Notes: generated by a model not told the origin, from the letters alone. 34,928 nt of DNA from Arthrobacter sp. SO3 (GCF_020532825.1 NZ_MQTS01000116.1:1-34928); one strand, 5' to 3'; shown: positions 23,911-31,764, counted from the stretch's first letter. Numbers and translations are program-made.

Positions 23911-24609
23911 TCAGGCTTCGGTGAGTTCTTCCTCGGGGTGCCGGACCAGCGTCAGGCGGTAGCCCACGTTGCGGACGGTGCTGATCAGGTTCTCGTGGTC
24001 GGCGCCCAGCTTGGCCCGCAGCCGCCGGACGTGGACGTCCACGGTGCGGGTGCCCCCGTAATAGTCGTAGCCCCAAACCTCGGTCAGCAGCTGCTGGCGG
24101 GTGAACACCCTGCCGGGGTGCTGCGCCAGGTACTTGAGCAGTTCAAATTCCTTGAAGGTCAGGTTCAGCGGTGCGCCGTTGACCCGTGCGGTGTAGCTGG
24201 CCTCGTCAATGACGACGCCGGCGGCCCGGATCTCGGTCGGGGCATCGTCCTGTTCCGTCACGGCCCGGGCGACGCCCAGCCGGATCCGGGCTTCGACCTC
24301 GGCAGGTCCGGCGGACTCGAGCAGGATGTCGTCGACGGCCCACGCCGAGGACACGGCGGCCATGCCGCCCTCAGTCAGGATGAGCATCAGGGGGGCGCTC
24401 AGGCCGGTGGCCTTGAGCAGTTGGGTCAGGGAGCGGGCCCCCACGAGGTCCTTGCGGGCGTCCAGCAAGACGATGTCGCAGGGGTCGGTCTCCAGCAGCG
24501 CAGTCGGCTCGGCCGGAAGAATGTGCACCCGGTGGTTCAGCAGTTCCAGAGCAGGCAGGACGTCCACCGAAGAGCCGGTGCTGTTCGTCAGTAGCAGGAT
24601 GTGCGACAT
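23911..24609 (-). CDS. glnR: GlnR-like orphan response regulator (nitrogen regulator)
   Basis: A 232-residue OmpR-family protein. Its receiver domain is atypical (residues 1-115: [52 protein letters not shown]), and the C-terminal winged helix (about 130-222) carries [19 protein letters not shown] and [18 protein letters not shown]. The whole pattern, including [15 protein letters not shown] and LTFKEFELL segments, matches actinobacterial GlnR, which controls ammonium assimilation genes without a cognate histidine kinase. The usual acidic pocket is degenerate. AGGAGG-like GGAGGAAAC precedes the ATG, and GlnR-like half-sites lie upstream. The neighbour mshD supports the call. Confidence 0.92.
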   Translation of the reverse strand: MSHILLLTNSTGSSVDVLPALELLNHRVHILPAEPTALLETDPCDIVLLDARKDLVGARSLTQLLKATGLSAPLMLILTEGGMAAVSSAWAVDDILLESAGPAEVEARIRLGVARAVTEQDDAPTEIRAAGVVIDEASYTARVNGAPLNLTFKEFELLKYLAQHPGRVFTRQQLLTEVWGYDYYGGTRTVDVHVRRLRAKLGADHENLISTVRNVGYRLTLVRHPEEELTEA

Positions 24610-24660
24610 GTTTCCTCCAAGGGGTGTCCGCGCATCGTTGGGCGTCTGTAGCTGACTTTG

Positions 24661-24666
24661 AGTATA
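24661..24666 (-). promoter_or_regulatory. glnR: -10 element of glnR
   Basis: Minus-strand TATACT lies 51 nt upstream of the glnR ATG, giving a leader of about 45 nt. It is downstream of the GlnR-like sites at 24685-24735. The -35 is poor, which fits an activator-dependent or regulated promoter. Confidence 0.5.
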
Positions 24667-24684
24667 CCCAAATGCCCCCTTCCG

Positions 24685-24735
24685 GACACGGTTCCGTCAC
24701 CCCCGGCCGTTTCTTTTGCGACACAAAACGGTCAC
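24685..24735 (-). promoter_or_regulatory. GlnR-box-like half-site array
   Basis: Reading the minus strand: GTGAC-N6-GTGTC-N6-GAAAC (24735-24709), then GTGAC-N6-GTGTC (24700-24685). Half-sites are spaced 11 bp, like the known GlnR pattern gTnAC-n6-GaAAC. The array lies upstream of glnR and of the divergent membrane-protein gene, so it could control either. Binding is not shown. Confidence 0.5.
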
Positions 24736-24821
24736 ATAGGGCAGGATTGATCCGTCGGGGCCGCAGCCCCCTGACGAAAGATCAGGTCGAATTGGGGTCC
24801 GCAGTGAGCGAAGGTACAACG

Positions 24822-24869
24822 ATGACCGGAACACGTACAACGGCTAAACAGATGCCGGGTGAACGGTGA
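24822..24869 (+). CDS. 15-residue leader ORF coupled to a membrane-protein gene
   Basis: ATG 24822 has a good GAAGG 7 nt upstream and encodes MTGTRTTAKQMPGER, ending in a TGA that overlaps the next gene's GTG (GTGA). An in-frame GTG at 24804 would lengthen it to 21 residues. The following gene has only a weak Shine-Dalgarno of its own, so it probably depends on translation of this leader. Confidence 0.45.
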   Translation: MTGTRTTAKQMPGER

Positions 24870-25600
24870 AGTCCTGGATCATCGGCATTATCGGCCTGGC
24901 CGGACTCGCCGCGATTGTCGGCGCGTCCTACGCCTCACCGGAGGCACTTCTGGCCGTAGGAGTGCTGACGGCGGCCGGCGTCGGAATCGGCTGGCCGCAT
25001 TTCCTGGGCATCCCGGCCCGGAAGACCCTTGGCGCCCTGATCGCCTTGCCCGGTGTCGGCGCCGCCATCGCCGCCACCTATCTTCCGGCCCCGGGTTTTC
25101 TGGACTGGACGCCGTCGTTCATGGCCGCAGGCGTGATGGCGATCTTCGTGATGCAGTTGATCCGCGGCACGGGGCAGGCGCAACGCCTGGAGTCCACCCT
25201 CGGGTCCTCTGCCGGCGTCATGTTGTCCTGCCTGGGCGCGGGGTGGATCGCCTGCTCCCGCTTCAACGGCGTGCATGAGATGCTCCTGGTCGCGGCGATC
25301 AGCGCCTCGATCGCCCTGCTGGCGGGCCTGATCCGCTGGCCCGACCGGATCGTGGCGCCGCTGGGCGTCATCGGGGCCGGCCTGGCAGGGCCGCTCGCCG
25401 GCCTGGTCTTCTCCGACATCGCCGTGCTGCCGGCCGCGATCGTCGGGGTTGTGGTGGGGGCGGTGCTGGTGAGTTTCCGCCGGTTGGTGATCATCCGCGG
25501 TGAATCGCTAAGCTTTGCGGCAGCCCTTGGAATTGGGCTCGCGCCGGTTGCCGCCGTCGGTTCGCTGGCTTACTTCATAGACAAACTACTCATCTACTAA
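24866..25600 (+). CDS. Hypothetical polytopic membrane protein
   Basis: A 244-residue, strongly hydrophobic protein with about eight transmembrane segments and few charged residues, starting MKSWIIGIIGLAGLAAIVGAS. Short cytoplasmic loops contain PARK and RWPDR. I do not recognise a family. The GTG start is linked to the leader ORF by a 4-bp overlap. It is divergent from glnR, with GlnR-like sites between them, so nitrogen control is possible. The 37-residue membrane protein follows 17 bp after the stop but has its own -10. Confidence 0.82.
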   Translation: MKSWIIGIIGLAGLAAIVGASYASPEALLAVGVLTAAGVGIGWPHFLGIPARKTLGALIALPGVGAAIAATYLPAPGFLDWTPSFMAAGVMAIFVMQLIRGTGQAQRLESTLGSSAGVMLSCLGAGWIACSRFNGVHEMLLVAAISASIALLAGLIRWPDRIVAPLGVIGAGLAGPLAGLVFSDIAVLPAAIVGVVVGAVLVSFRRLVIIRGESLSFAAALGIGLAPVAAVGSLAYFIDKLLIY

Positions 25601-25605
25601 AGCGC

Positions 25606-25617
25606 TAGGATGGCATC
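25606..25617 (+). promoter_or_regulatory. Leaderless -10 element for the 37-residue protein
   Basis: TAGGAT, 6 nt, then ATG 25618. Confidence 0.5.
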
Positions 25618-25731
25618 ATGTCCGTACTTGCATTTGAAATCTTCTTCCTTGTTCTGCTCGGCGTTGCCAGCCTGGCCATGGCGTGGTTCGCCGGCTTTGT
25701 TGTCTACCGCCTTTTCAAAGGCCAGAAGTAA
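25618..25731 (+). CDS. 37-residue single-pass membrane protein
   Basis: ATG 25618 to TAA 25729-25731 encodes MSVLAFEIFFLVLLG... with one hydrophobic helix (about 4-30) and a basic tail (YRLFKGQK). It has its own leaderless -10 and is shorter than most gene-calling cutoffs. The composition is typical of a real small membrane protein rather than a chance frame in GC-rich DNA: it is rich in Phe, Val and Leu and uses AT-containing codons. The function is unknown. Confidence 0.65.
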   Translation: MSVLAFEIFFLVLLGVASLAMAWFAGFVVYRLFKGQK

Positions 25732-25776
25732 ACAGCCAGAAATTAATAGTCGTCTTCGTTTCCAGAGGTAACTGCT

Positions 25777-26391
25777 GTGCCGATTGAAATACCGACAGAT
25801 CTGACACCCGAAATCGTTCCGCTGTCCTGGCTCATTGGTGAGTGGGAGGGCCGAGGCCGGCTGGGGGCCGGGGAAGAGGATTCCGAGCACTTCCTGCAGC
25901 ACGTCTCCTTCACGCACAACGGCCTGCCGTACCTGCAGTACCGTGCCGAAAGCTGGCTGACCGACGACGACGGCACCAGGCTGCGTCCGTTGACCGTCGA
26001 AACCGGTTTCTGGGCTCTGGAGCGCAAGCAGCGCGAGGAAGACGGCGGCCCGGGACTGATCCCTGCCGACATCGTTCCCGTGCTCAAGAGCGCCGACGAG
26101 GTCGAAGCCATGCGTAACAAAGACGGCGGCTTCGACATCTCCGTGTCCATCTCCCACCCCGGCGGGATCTCCGAGCTGTACTACGGCCAGATTAAGGGCC
26201 CGCAGATCCACCTCAGCACGGACATGGTGATGCGCGGCAGCCACTCCAAGGAGTACACCGCCGCCACCCGGATCTTCGGACTCGTGGACGGCAATCTGCT
26301 CTGGCGCTGGGACGTGGCAACCGGCAAGGGTCCCGAGGGGGGCAGCGGCCTGGCAGCCCACGCGTCCGCCATCCTTCAGAAGGCCAGCTGA
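25777..26391 (+). CDS. Nitrobindin-like FABP-family heme protein
   Basis: A 204-residue beta-barrel protein of the FABP/nitrobindin family (formerly DUF1794). The family motif GxWxGxG is G21-E-W23-E-G25-R-G27. A C-terminal histidine (H195, AAHASAIL) stands where nitrobindins coordinate heme iron; other family segments are HVSFTHNGLPYLQY and ETGFW. The protein probably binds heme and reacts with NO or peroxynitrite. A middle insert (about 85-110, charged) makes it longer than typical 160-residue members. GTG 25777 follows AGAGGT. Confidence 0.88.
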   Translation: MPIEIPTDLTPEIVPLSWLIGEWEGRGRLGAGEEDSEHFLQHVSFTHNGLPYLQYRAESWLTDDDGTRLRPLTVETGFWALERKQREEDGGPGLIPADIVPVLKSADEVEAMRNKDGGFDISVSISHPGGISELYYGQIKGPQIHLSTDMVMRGSHSKEYTAATRIFGLVDGNLLWRWDVATGKGPEGGSGLAAHASAILQKAS

Positions 26392-26481
26392 CCAGCGGCG
26401 CCCCGCGCGCCGTCGAACGCAGCCTGATCCAGGGGTCTCACTGTTTTTCCGTTGTCCGTAGCGACCGCAGGGAGCACCAAA

Positions 26482-27216
26482 GTGAATGCCACAGCCGCAA
26501 TGCCCAACATGCCTGCCGATTACAGCGACCTCAAGGCCGTCTACTTCAACGGCACCCTCAAGAAGTCCCCGGAGACCTCCCACACCCAGGGCCTGATCGA
26601 AGTCAGCCGCCGGATCATGGAAAAACACGGCGTCAGCACGAGGGTCATCCGGACGGTGGACCACGACATCGCCAGCGGCGTCTATCCGGACATGCGCGAG
26701 CACGGCTGGCAGACCGATGAATGGCCGGAACTCTATCCGTCCGTCCGGGACGCCGACATCGTCGTCGTGGCCGGACCGATCTGGCTGGGCGACAACTCCT
26801 CGCAGACCAAGAAACTCATCGAACGCCTCTATGCGCACTCCGGCGAACTCAACGGCAAGGGACAATGGGCGTTCTACCCCAAAGCGGGCGGCTGCCTGAT
26901 CACTGGCAATGAGGACGGGATCAAGCACTGCGCCATGAACGTCCTCTACAGCCTCCAGCACATTGGCTTCACCATCCCCCCGCAGGCCGACGCCGGCTGG
27001 ATCGGCGCCGTGGGGCCGGGCCCGAGCTATCTCGATGAAGGCTCCGGCGGTCCGGAAAGTGACTTCACCAACCGCAACACCACCTTTATGACCTGGAACC
27101 TGCTGCACCTGGCCCGGATGCTGAAGGACTCCGGCGGCATTCCCGCCTACGGAAATCTGCCCGAGGCCTGGAAAGCCGGGACCACGTTTGACTTCGAAAA
27201 TCCGGAATACCGCTAA
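26482..27216 (+). CDS. Flavodoxin-fold NAD(P)H-dependent FMN reductase family protein
   Basis: A 244-residue protein with the NADPH-dependent FMN reductase fold: AVYFNGTLKKSPETSHTQGL (FMN phosphate loop), VVVAGPIWLGDNSSQTKKLI and GKGQWAFYPKAGGCLITG. The frame opens at TTG 26452, but GTG 26482 is preferred because GGGAG lies 7 nt upstream. Long C-terminal residues (about 170-244) extend beyond the core. It would bind FMN and pass electrons to an unknown acceptor. It stands between the nitrobindin-like gene and ygfZ. Confidence 0.85.
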   Translation: MNATAAMPNMPADYSDLKAVYFNGTLKKSPETSHTQGLIEVSRRIMEKHGVSTRVIRTVDHDIASGVYPDMREHGWQTDEWPELYPSVRDADIVVVAGPIWLGDNSSQTKKLIERLYAHSGELNGKGQWAFYPKAGGCLITGNEDGIKHCAMNVLYSLQHIGFTIPPQADAGWIGAVGPGPSYLDEGSGGPESDFTNRNTTFMTWNLLHLARMLKDSGGIPAYGNLPEAWKAGTTFDFENPEYR

Positions 27217-27238
27217 GCCCTAAGGACTTCTACTACAT

Positions 27239-28321
27239 ATGACTAACAAGAGCCCCCTGCTGGCGCGCCCTGGCGCCGTCGAGGCCGGCGGCGCGGACGC
27301 CGGCGTCGCCTCCCACTACGGCGAACCGCTGCGCGAACAGCGCGCGCTGGCCGCCGGCACCGCCGTCGTCGACCTGTCCCACCGCGGTGTCGTCACCGTG
27401 GCCGGGCCCGACCGGCTGAGCTGGCTCAACACCCTGTCCTCCCAGCAGCTCACCAACCTGGCGGCCGGGCAGTCCAGCGAACTGCTGCTCCTCAGCGTGC
27501 AGGGCCGGATCGAATTCGACGCGCGGGTGGTGGACGACGGCGCGACGACCTGGCTGATCGTGGAGGCAGCCGAGGCCGGGCCGCTGGCCGAGTGGCTGAA
27601 CAGAATGAAGTTCATGCTGCGCGTCGAGATTACCGACGTGTCGGCGGACTGGGCGGTGCTGGGAACCACCCGGAAGGTGCTGGAATGGTCCGGCCTGCTG
27701 GTCTGGGAAGACCCCTGGCCGCATGTCGGCGCCGGCGGCTACTCCTATGCGGTGGTGGGGGAAGACGCCCACCCGGGGCTGGAACGGCCCTGGTTCGAGT
27801 ACCTCGTCCCGGCCGCCGAGCTGGAAGCCACGGTGGGCGACCGCCCGCTCGCCGGCGTCTGGGCGGCCGAGGCGCTGCGGATCGCGGCGTGGCGGCCCCG
27901 CTGGGGCGCCGAAACCGACGACAGGACCATCCCGCACGAACTGGACCTCCTCCGCACCGCCGTGCACCTGAACAAGGGCTGCTACAAAGGCCAGGAAACC
28001 GTGGCCCGCGTCCACAACCTGGGCCACCCGCCGCGCCGGCTGGTGTTCCTGCAGCTCGACGGCTCGCAGCACACCATGCCCGCTGTCGGCAGTGAGGTCC
28101 GGTCCGGTGATCGCAAGGTCGGCACCGTGACGTCGGTGGCGCAGCACTACGAAATGGGGCCGGTGGCCCTGGCGGTGGTCAAGCGTTCCGTCCCGCCGGA
28201 GGAAGTGCTGACCGTACTGGACGGCGACGAGCCCTACACCGCGGCGCAGGAGGTCATCGTGGCTCCCGACGCCGGCCAGGTGGTGGGCCGCCAGACCGGC
28301 TTCCTGCGGGGGACGCGATGA
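27239..28321 (+). CDS. ygfZ: Folate-binding protein YgfZ (GcvT-like)
   Basis: A 360-residue protein of the YgfZ/IBA57 family, which uses tetrahydrofolate in the assembly or repair of some Fe-S cluster enzymes. The diagnostic K-G-C-Y-x-G-Q-E motif is K246-G-C248-Y-K-G-Q-E253. The GcvT-like N-terminal domain (about 20-130) includes LSHRGVVTVAGPDRLSWLN. A weak AAGGAC lies 11 nt before ATG 27239. Its last bases overlap the ankyrin gene (ATGA). Confidence 0.93.
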   Translation: MTNKSPLLARPGAVEAGGADAGVASHYGEPLREQRALAAGTAVVDLSHRGVVTVAGPDRLSWLNTLSSQQLTNLAAGQSSELLLLSVQGRIEFDARVVDDGATTWLIVEAAEAGPLAEWLNRMKFMLRVEITDVSADWAVLGTTRKVLEWSGLLVWEDPWPHVGAGGYSYAVVGEDAHPGLERPWFEYLVPAAELEATVGDRPLAGVWAAEALRIAAWRPRWGAETDDRTIPHELDLLRTAVHLNKGCYKGQETVARVHNLGHPPRRLVFLQLDGSQHTMPAVGSEVRSGDRKVGTVTSVAQHYEMGPVALAVVKRSVPPEEVLTVLDGDEPYTAAQEVIVAPDAGQVVGRQTGFLRGTR

Positions 28322-28716
28322 GCAGCGATACAACCGGCGCCCCTGACGAGGAAACCCTGGCACTGGCCCATGCCCTCTTCGACGCGGCCCGTGCAGGCAA
28401 CGATGCGCTGCTCGAACGCTATCTGTCCGCCGGAGCCCCGGCGACCATGACCAATGCGGCCGGCGACTCCCTGCTGATGCTCGCGGCCTACCACGGCCAT
28501 GCCGGCACCGTCCGGCTGATCCTGGCGCACGGCGGAGAGGCCAATACCGCCAACGACCGCGGGCAGACGCCGCTGGCGGGGGCCGTTTTCAAGGGCTACA
28601 CGGAGGTAGCCCAGGTGCTGGTCGACGCCGGCGCGGACCCCGACGCCGGGACGCCCTCCGCCCGGGCAGCGGCACAGATGTTCGAACGCAAGGACATCCT
28701 GGCCCTGCTGGGCTGA
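28318..28716 (+). CDS. Ankyrin-repeat protein
   Basis: A 132-residue cytoplasmic protein with three ankyrin repeats: ALFDAARAGNDALLERYLSAGA, then GDSLLMLAAYHGHAGTVRLI and GQTPLAGAVFKGYTEVAQVL. The length and content resemble bacterial ankyrin proteins encoded near ygfZ or katA. The ATG overlaps the ygfZ stop, so the two are translationally coupled. A scaffold or binding role is implied but the partner is unknown. Confidence 0.88.
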   Translation: MSSDTTGAPDEETLALAHALFDAARAGNDALLERYLSAGAPATMTNAAGDSLLMLAAYHGHAGTVRLILAHGGEANTANDRGQTPLAGAVFKGYTEVAQVLVDAGADPDAGTPSARAAAQMFERKDILALLG

Positions 28717-28752
28717 GGCGCCGCAACGGCCCCGCGGCGCCTTGCGCGCCAA

Positions 28753-28782
28753 TACTCCATATGGAATAGTTCTAGTGGAATA
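28753..28782. promoter_or_regulatory. Candidate PadR operator
   Basis: TACTCCATATGGAATA (28753-28768) is a near-perfect palindrome around TCCATATGGA. A further direct copy of the right half, TGGAATA, lies at 28776-28782. The cluster is 54 bp upstream of the PadR-family gene, a usual position for autoregulation; PadR sites are inverted repeats of this kind. Confidence 0.5.
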
Positions 28783-28835
28783 ACCGCCGCGGCTTCCGGC
28801 CGCGTTGAAAGACACCGTGTGAAGGACAACGCCCC

Positions 28836-29399
28836 ATGGCCCGAACCGCACCCCTGACACCGCTGGGGGTCGCCGCACTCTCCCTGCTGGTGGAAGAGCC
28901 CATGCACCCCTACGAGATGTACCAGCTGCTGATGGCCCGGCACGAGGACCGGCTCGTGAAGGTCCGGCCGGGAACGCTGTATCACGCGGTCGGACGGCTC
29001 GAGGAGCAGGGACTGGTCGCCGCCACCGGCACTGACCGTGAGGGCAACCGTCCCGAACGCACCACTTATGAGATCTCCGGGGCGGGCCGGGAAGCCCTCA
29101 CCCAGAGGCTTCAGGACCTGCTGTCCGTCCCTGTCAACGAGTACCCCTCGTTCCCGCTGGCCGTCTCGGAAGCGTACAACCTGCCGGCCGGCGTCGTGAT
29201 TGACCTGCTCGACCGCCGCCTCAGGGGCCTGGCGGAGCAGCTGGATTTCCTCGCCGCCGCGCAGGAGCGGGTCCGGGCGAAGGGCGTCGAACGCAAGTAC
29301 TGGATCGACATGGAGTACCAGCAGGCCATGCTGCAGGCCGAGACCGGCTGGATCCGGAACCTCCAGGACCAGCTCGGTTCCGGCCAGCTCGCCTGGTAA
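28836..29399 (+). CDS. PadR-family transcriptional regulator
   Basis: A 187-residue regulator with an N-terminal PadR winged helix (TPLGVAALSLLVEEPMHPYEMYQLL, then KVRPGTLYHAVGRLEEQGLV and RTTYEISGAGREAL) and a C-terminal helical dimerisation domain of the Vir_act_alpha_C type (about 100-185). GAAGGAC lies 8 nt before ATG. The downstream gene, 76 bp away on the same strand, is a DHA2 multidrug efflux transporter, so it is probably a drug-responsive repressor of that pump and itself. Confidence 0.92.
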   Translation: MARTAPLTPLGVAALSLLVEEPMHPYEMYQLLMARHEDRLVKVRPGTLYHAVGRLEEQGLVAATGTDREGNRPERTTYEISGAGREALTQRLQDLLSVPVNEYPSFPLAVSEAYNLPAGVVIDLLDRRLRGLAEQLDFLAAAQERVRAKGVERKYWIDMEYQQAMLQAETGWIRNLQDQLGSGQLAW

Positions 29400-29475
29400 G
29401 CCCATCCGGGGCACCGGCCCCGCCGAATGCTTTTAGAACGACGGCAAACATCCCTTTCAACCCGTAAGGAATCCC

Positions 29476-31002
29476 ATGGAAAACGTTGCCAGGCCGTGGC
29501 CGGCACTCTGGTCCCTCGTGATCGGGTTCTTCATGATCCTGGTCGACACGACCATCGTCTCGGTGGCCAACCCCCGCATCATGGAAGGCCTCAATACCGA
29601 CATCAACTCGGTCATCTGGGTGACCAGCGCCTACCTGCTCGCCTACGCCGTGCCGCTGCTGATCACCGGCCGGCTGGGCGACCGCTTCGGCCCGAAGAAG
29701 CTCTACCTGACCGGGCTCGTCGTCTTCACCCTGGCCTCGCTCTGGTGCGGGCTCTCCGGCGACGTGCAGATGCTGATCCTGGCCCGGGTGTTCCAGGGCT
29801 TCGGCGCCGCGCTGATGACGCCGCAGACCATGGCCGTCATCACCCGGATCTTCCCGCCGGACCGGCGCGGGGCCGCGATGGGAATCTGGGGTGCCACGGC
29901 CGGCGTCGCCACCCTGGTCGGCCCGATCCTCGGCGGCGTCCTCGTTGACGGCCTGGGATGGGAGTGGATCTTCTTCATCAATCTCCCGGTGGGCCTCGTC
30001 GGATTCTTCCTGGCCCTGCGCTACGTGCCGTCGCTGAGCACCCACCCGCACAAGTTCGACATCCCCGGCGTGCTGCTCAGCGCCGTCGGGCTGTTCCTGC
30101 TGGTGTTCGGCATCCAGGAGGGCGAGACCTACGACTGGGGCACCATCACCGGACCCATCACGGTGTGGGGGCTCATCATCTCCGGGATCGCGGTCCTGGT
30201 GGTGTTCGTTGTGTGGCAGAAGGTGAACAAGGGCGAACCCCTGCTGCCGCTGTCCCTGTTCAAGGACCGCAACTTCTCCCTGGCCAACATCGGCATCACC
30301 ACGGTCGGCTTCACGGTGACGGCCTTCAGCCTCCCGCTGATCTTCTACTACCAGATTGTCCGTGGCCTGACCCCCACCCAGTCGGCGCTCATGATGGTGC
30401 CGATGGCGCTCATCTCCGGCGGGCTCGCCCCGGTGGTGGGCAAGATCATTGACCGGGTCAACCCGAAGTTCATCACCGCGGCCGGCCTGGTCCTGATGTC
30501 GGTGGCGCTGTTCTGGAACTCCTCCCTCATGCACCCCGACACGCCGATCTGGCTGTTCCTCCTGCCGAGCGCCGTGCTGGGATTCGCGAACGCGGGCATC
30601 TGGGCGCCCCTGAGCTCCACGGCGACCCGCAACCTGCCGCCGCGCCTGGCGGGTGCCGGCTCGGGTGTCTACAACACCACCCGGCAGATCGGGGCGGTCC
30701 TCGGCAGCGCCGCGATCGCGGTATTGATCCAGGCCCGGCTCGCGGCGGAGCTTCCGGCGGCGCCGGCAGGTTCCGGCGGGGCCAGCCCCATGGCCTTCGG
30801 CGGCACACTGCCCGAGGCGCTGAAAGAGGGATTCTCGACGGCGATGGGCCAGTCCATCATGCTGCCCGCTGCCGTCATCCTGATCGGCGCGGCGGTGGCG
30901 CTGTTCTTTGCCAAGCCCCAGCCGATGCAGGGCTGGGGAACGCCCGGTACTGTACCGGCAGCGTCGGCCGGCACCAGGGGCGCCGCGGCGCAGTCCCGCT
31001 GA
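29476..31002 (+). CDS. DHA2-family MFS drug efflux transporter
   Basis: A 508-residue, 14-helix drug:H+ antiporter of the EmrB/QacA type. The N-terminus has FMILVDTTIVSVANPRI (motif D1) and GRLGDRFGPKKLYLTG (motif A). TM5 carries LVGPILGGVLVDGLGWEWIF (motif C, the antiporter signature). A variable loop (about 435-465) and a short C-terminal tail follow. AAGGAA lies just upstream of ATG. It is paired with the PadR regulator. Confidence 0.94.
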   Translation: MENVARPWPALWSLVIGFFMILVDTTIVSVANPRIMEGLNTDINSVIWVTSAYLLAYAVPLLITGRLGDRFGPKKLYLTGLVVFTLASLWCGLSGDVQMLILARVFQGFGAALMTPQTMAVITRIFPPDRRGAAMGIWGATAGVATLVGPILGGVLVDGLGWEWIFFINLPVGLVGFFLALRYVPSLSTHPHKFDIPGVLLSAVGLFLLVFGIQEGETYDWGTITGPITVWGLIISGIAVLVVFVVWQKVNKGEPLLPLSLFKDRNFSLANIGITTVGFTVTAFSLPLIFYYQIVRGLTPTQSALMMVPMALISGGLAPVVGKIIDRVNPKFITAAGLVLMSVALFWNSSLMHPDTPIWLFLLPSAVLGFANAGIWAPLSSTATRNLPPRLAGAGSGVYNTTRQIGAVLGSAAIAVLIQARLAAELPAAPAGSGGASPMAFGGTLPEALKEGFSTAMGQSIMLPAAVILIGAAVALFFAKPQPMQGWGTPGTVPAASAGTRGAAAQSR

Positions 31003-31020
31003 GGCGCCGTCCCGCTGAGG
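30993..31020. repeat. 16-bp-period duplication spanning a stop codon
   Basis: GTCCCGCTGAGG occurs at 30993-31004 and again at 31009-31020, separated by CGCC. The first copy holds the TGA of the efflux pump gene, so this is another duplication over a stop codon. Confidence 0.9.
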
Positions 31021-31041
31021 TGAGGCCGGGGTCCTGCCGGG

Positions 31042-31752
31042 TCAGCCCAGCAGCACACTGGTCTGGATGCCGCCGGCGGTAAAGCCCAGGCTCCGGGCCA
31101 TGGCCAGCGAGCCCTGATTGCTGACGTCGGAGCGCCACTGCAGCGTCAGCCCGGACGCGAGGGCCTCGTGGGCGGCGATCGAGGCCGCCAGCGATCCCAG
31201 TCCGCGGCGGCGCCACTCTGGGGCGACCAGCACGCCCATATGCGCCAGGATGCCCTCCCATTCGGTGTATGCGCCGCAGGCGACCGGGGTCCGGCGGCCG
31301 TCCTCCAGATGCATGATGGTGAAGCGGTGCTCAAGGTCCGAGAGACCCACCTCGTTCACGTCATCCGGCGGGCAGGCGGATTCCAGTTCGATCGCTTCCG
31401 GATTTCCGTGCGAGACGGTGAGCTCCTCCGACGGCTGCTGCAGGGGCAGATCGTCCGCGAAGAACAGCGCCGCGGCACCGAGCCCGTGGCCGCCGTGGTC
31501 CCGGGTGATGGTCAACAGGGTGACGTGCTGCGCGAGGTCGCCGTCGGACAGCCCGGCGGCGGCGTCCAGCGCCCACTGCGGGCCCACCAGGGCCGAATTG
31601 CCGAACAGCCGGACGAACTGGACGGCCCGGGCCGATTCATCGGCACGGGTGATGCGCTCGCCTGCGGCGGCCGCGAAGGCGCCGTCGTCGAGCCCCAGGC
31701 GGCGGCCCCACGCGAGCTGGATGATGTCGATCGAACCGGGCTCAAGTGTCAT
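31042..31752 (-). CDS. GNAT-family N-acetyltransferase
   Basis: A 236-residue acetyltransferase. The C-terminal GNAT core has the CoA-binding motif VAPEWRRRGLGSLAASIAAHEA, preceded by a strand-rich part (VACGAYTEWEGILAHMGVL) and followed by SDVSNQGSLAMARSLGF. The N-terminal 130 residues match the degenerate GNAT fold seen in tandem GNAT proteins. The acceptor is unknown. The ATG follows a leaderless -10; the gene is convergent with the efflux pump gene. Confidence 0.88.
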   Translation of the reverse strand: MTLEPGSIDIIQLAWGRRLGLDDGAFAAAAGERITRADESARAVQFVRLFGNSALVGPQWALDAAAGLSDGDLAQHVTLLTITRDHGGHGLGAAALFFADDLPLQQPSEELTVSHGNPEAIELESACPPDDVNEVGLSDLEHRFTIMHLEDGRRTPVACGAYTEWEGILAHMGVLVAPEWRRRGLGSLAASIAAHEALASGLTLQWRSDVSNQGSLAMARSLGFTAGGIQTSVLLG

Positions 31753-31764
31753 GGCTCCACCCTA
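31753..31764 (-). promoter_or_regulatory. Leaderless -10 element for the GNAT gene
   Basis: Minus-strand TAGGGT, 6 nt (GGAGCC), then ATG 31752. Confidence 0.5.

Noticed and set aside
23911..24609. A phosphate-type (PhoP/PhoB) response regulator
   Set aside because: The receiver domain is degenerate and the sequence pattern and mshD neighbour match GlnR; no histidine kinase gene is adjacent.
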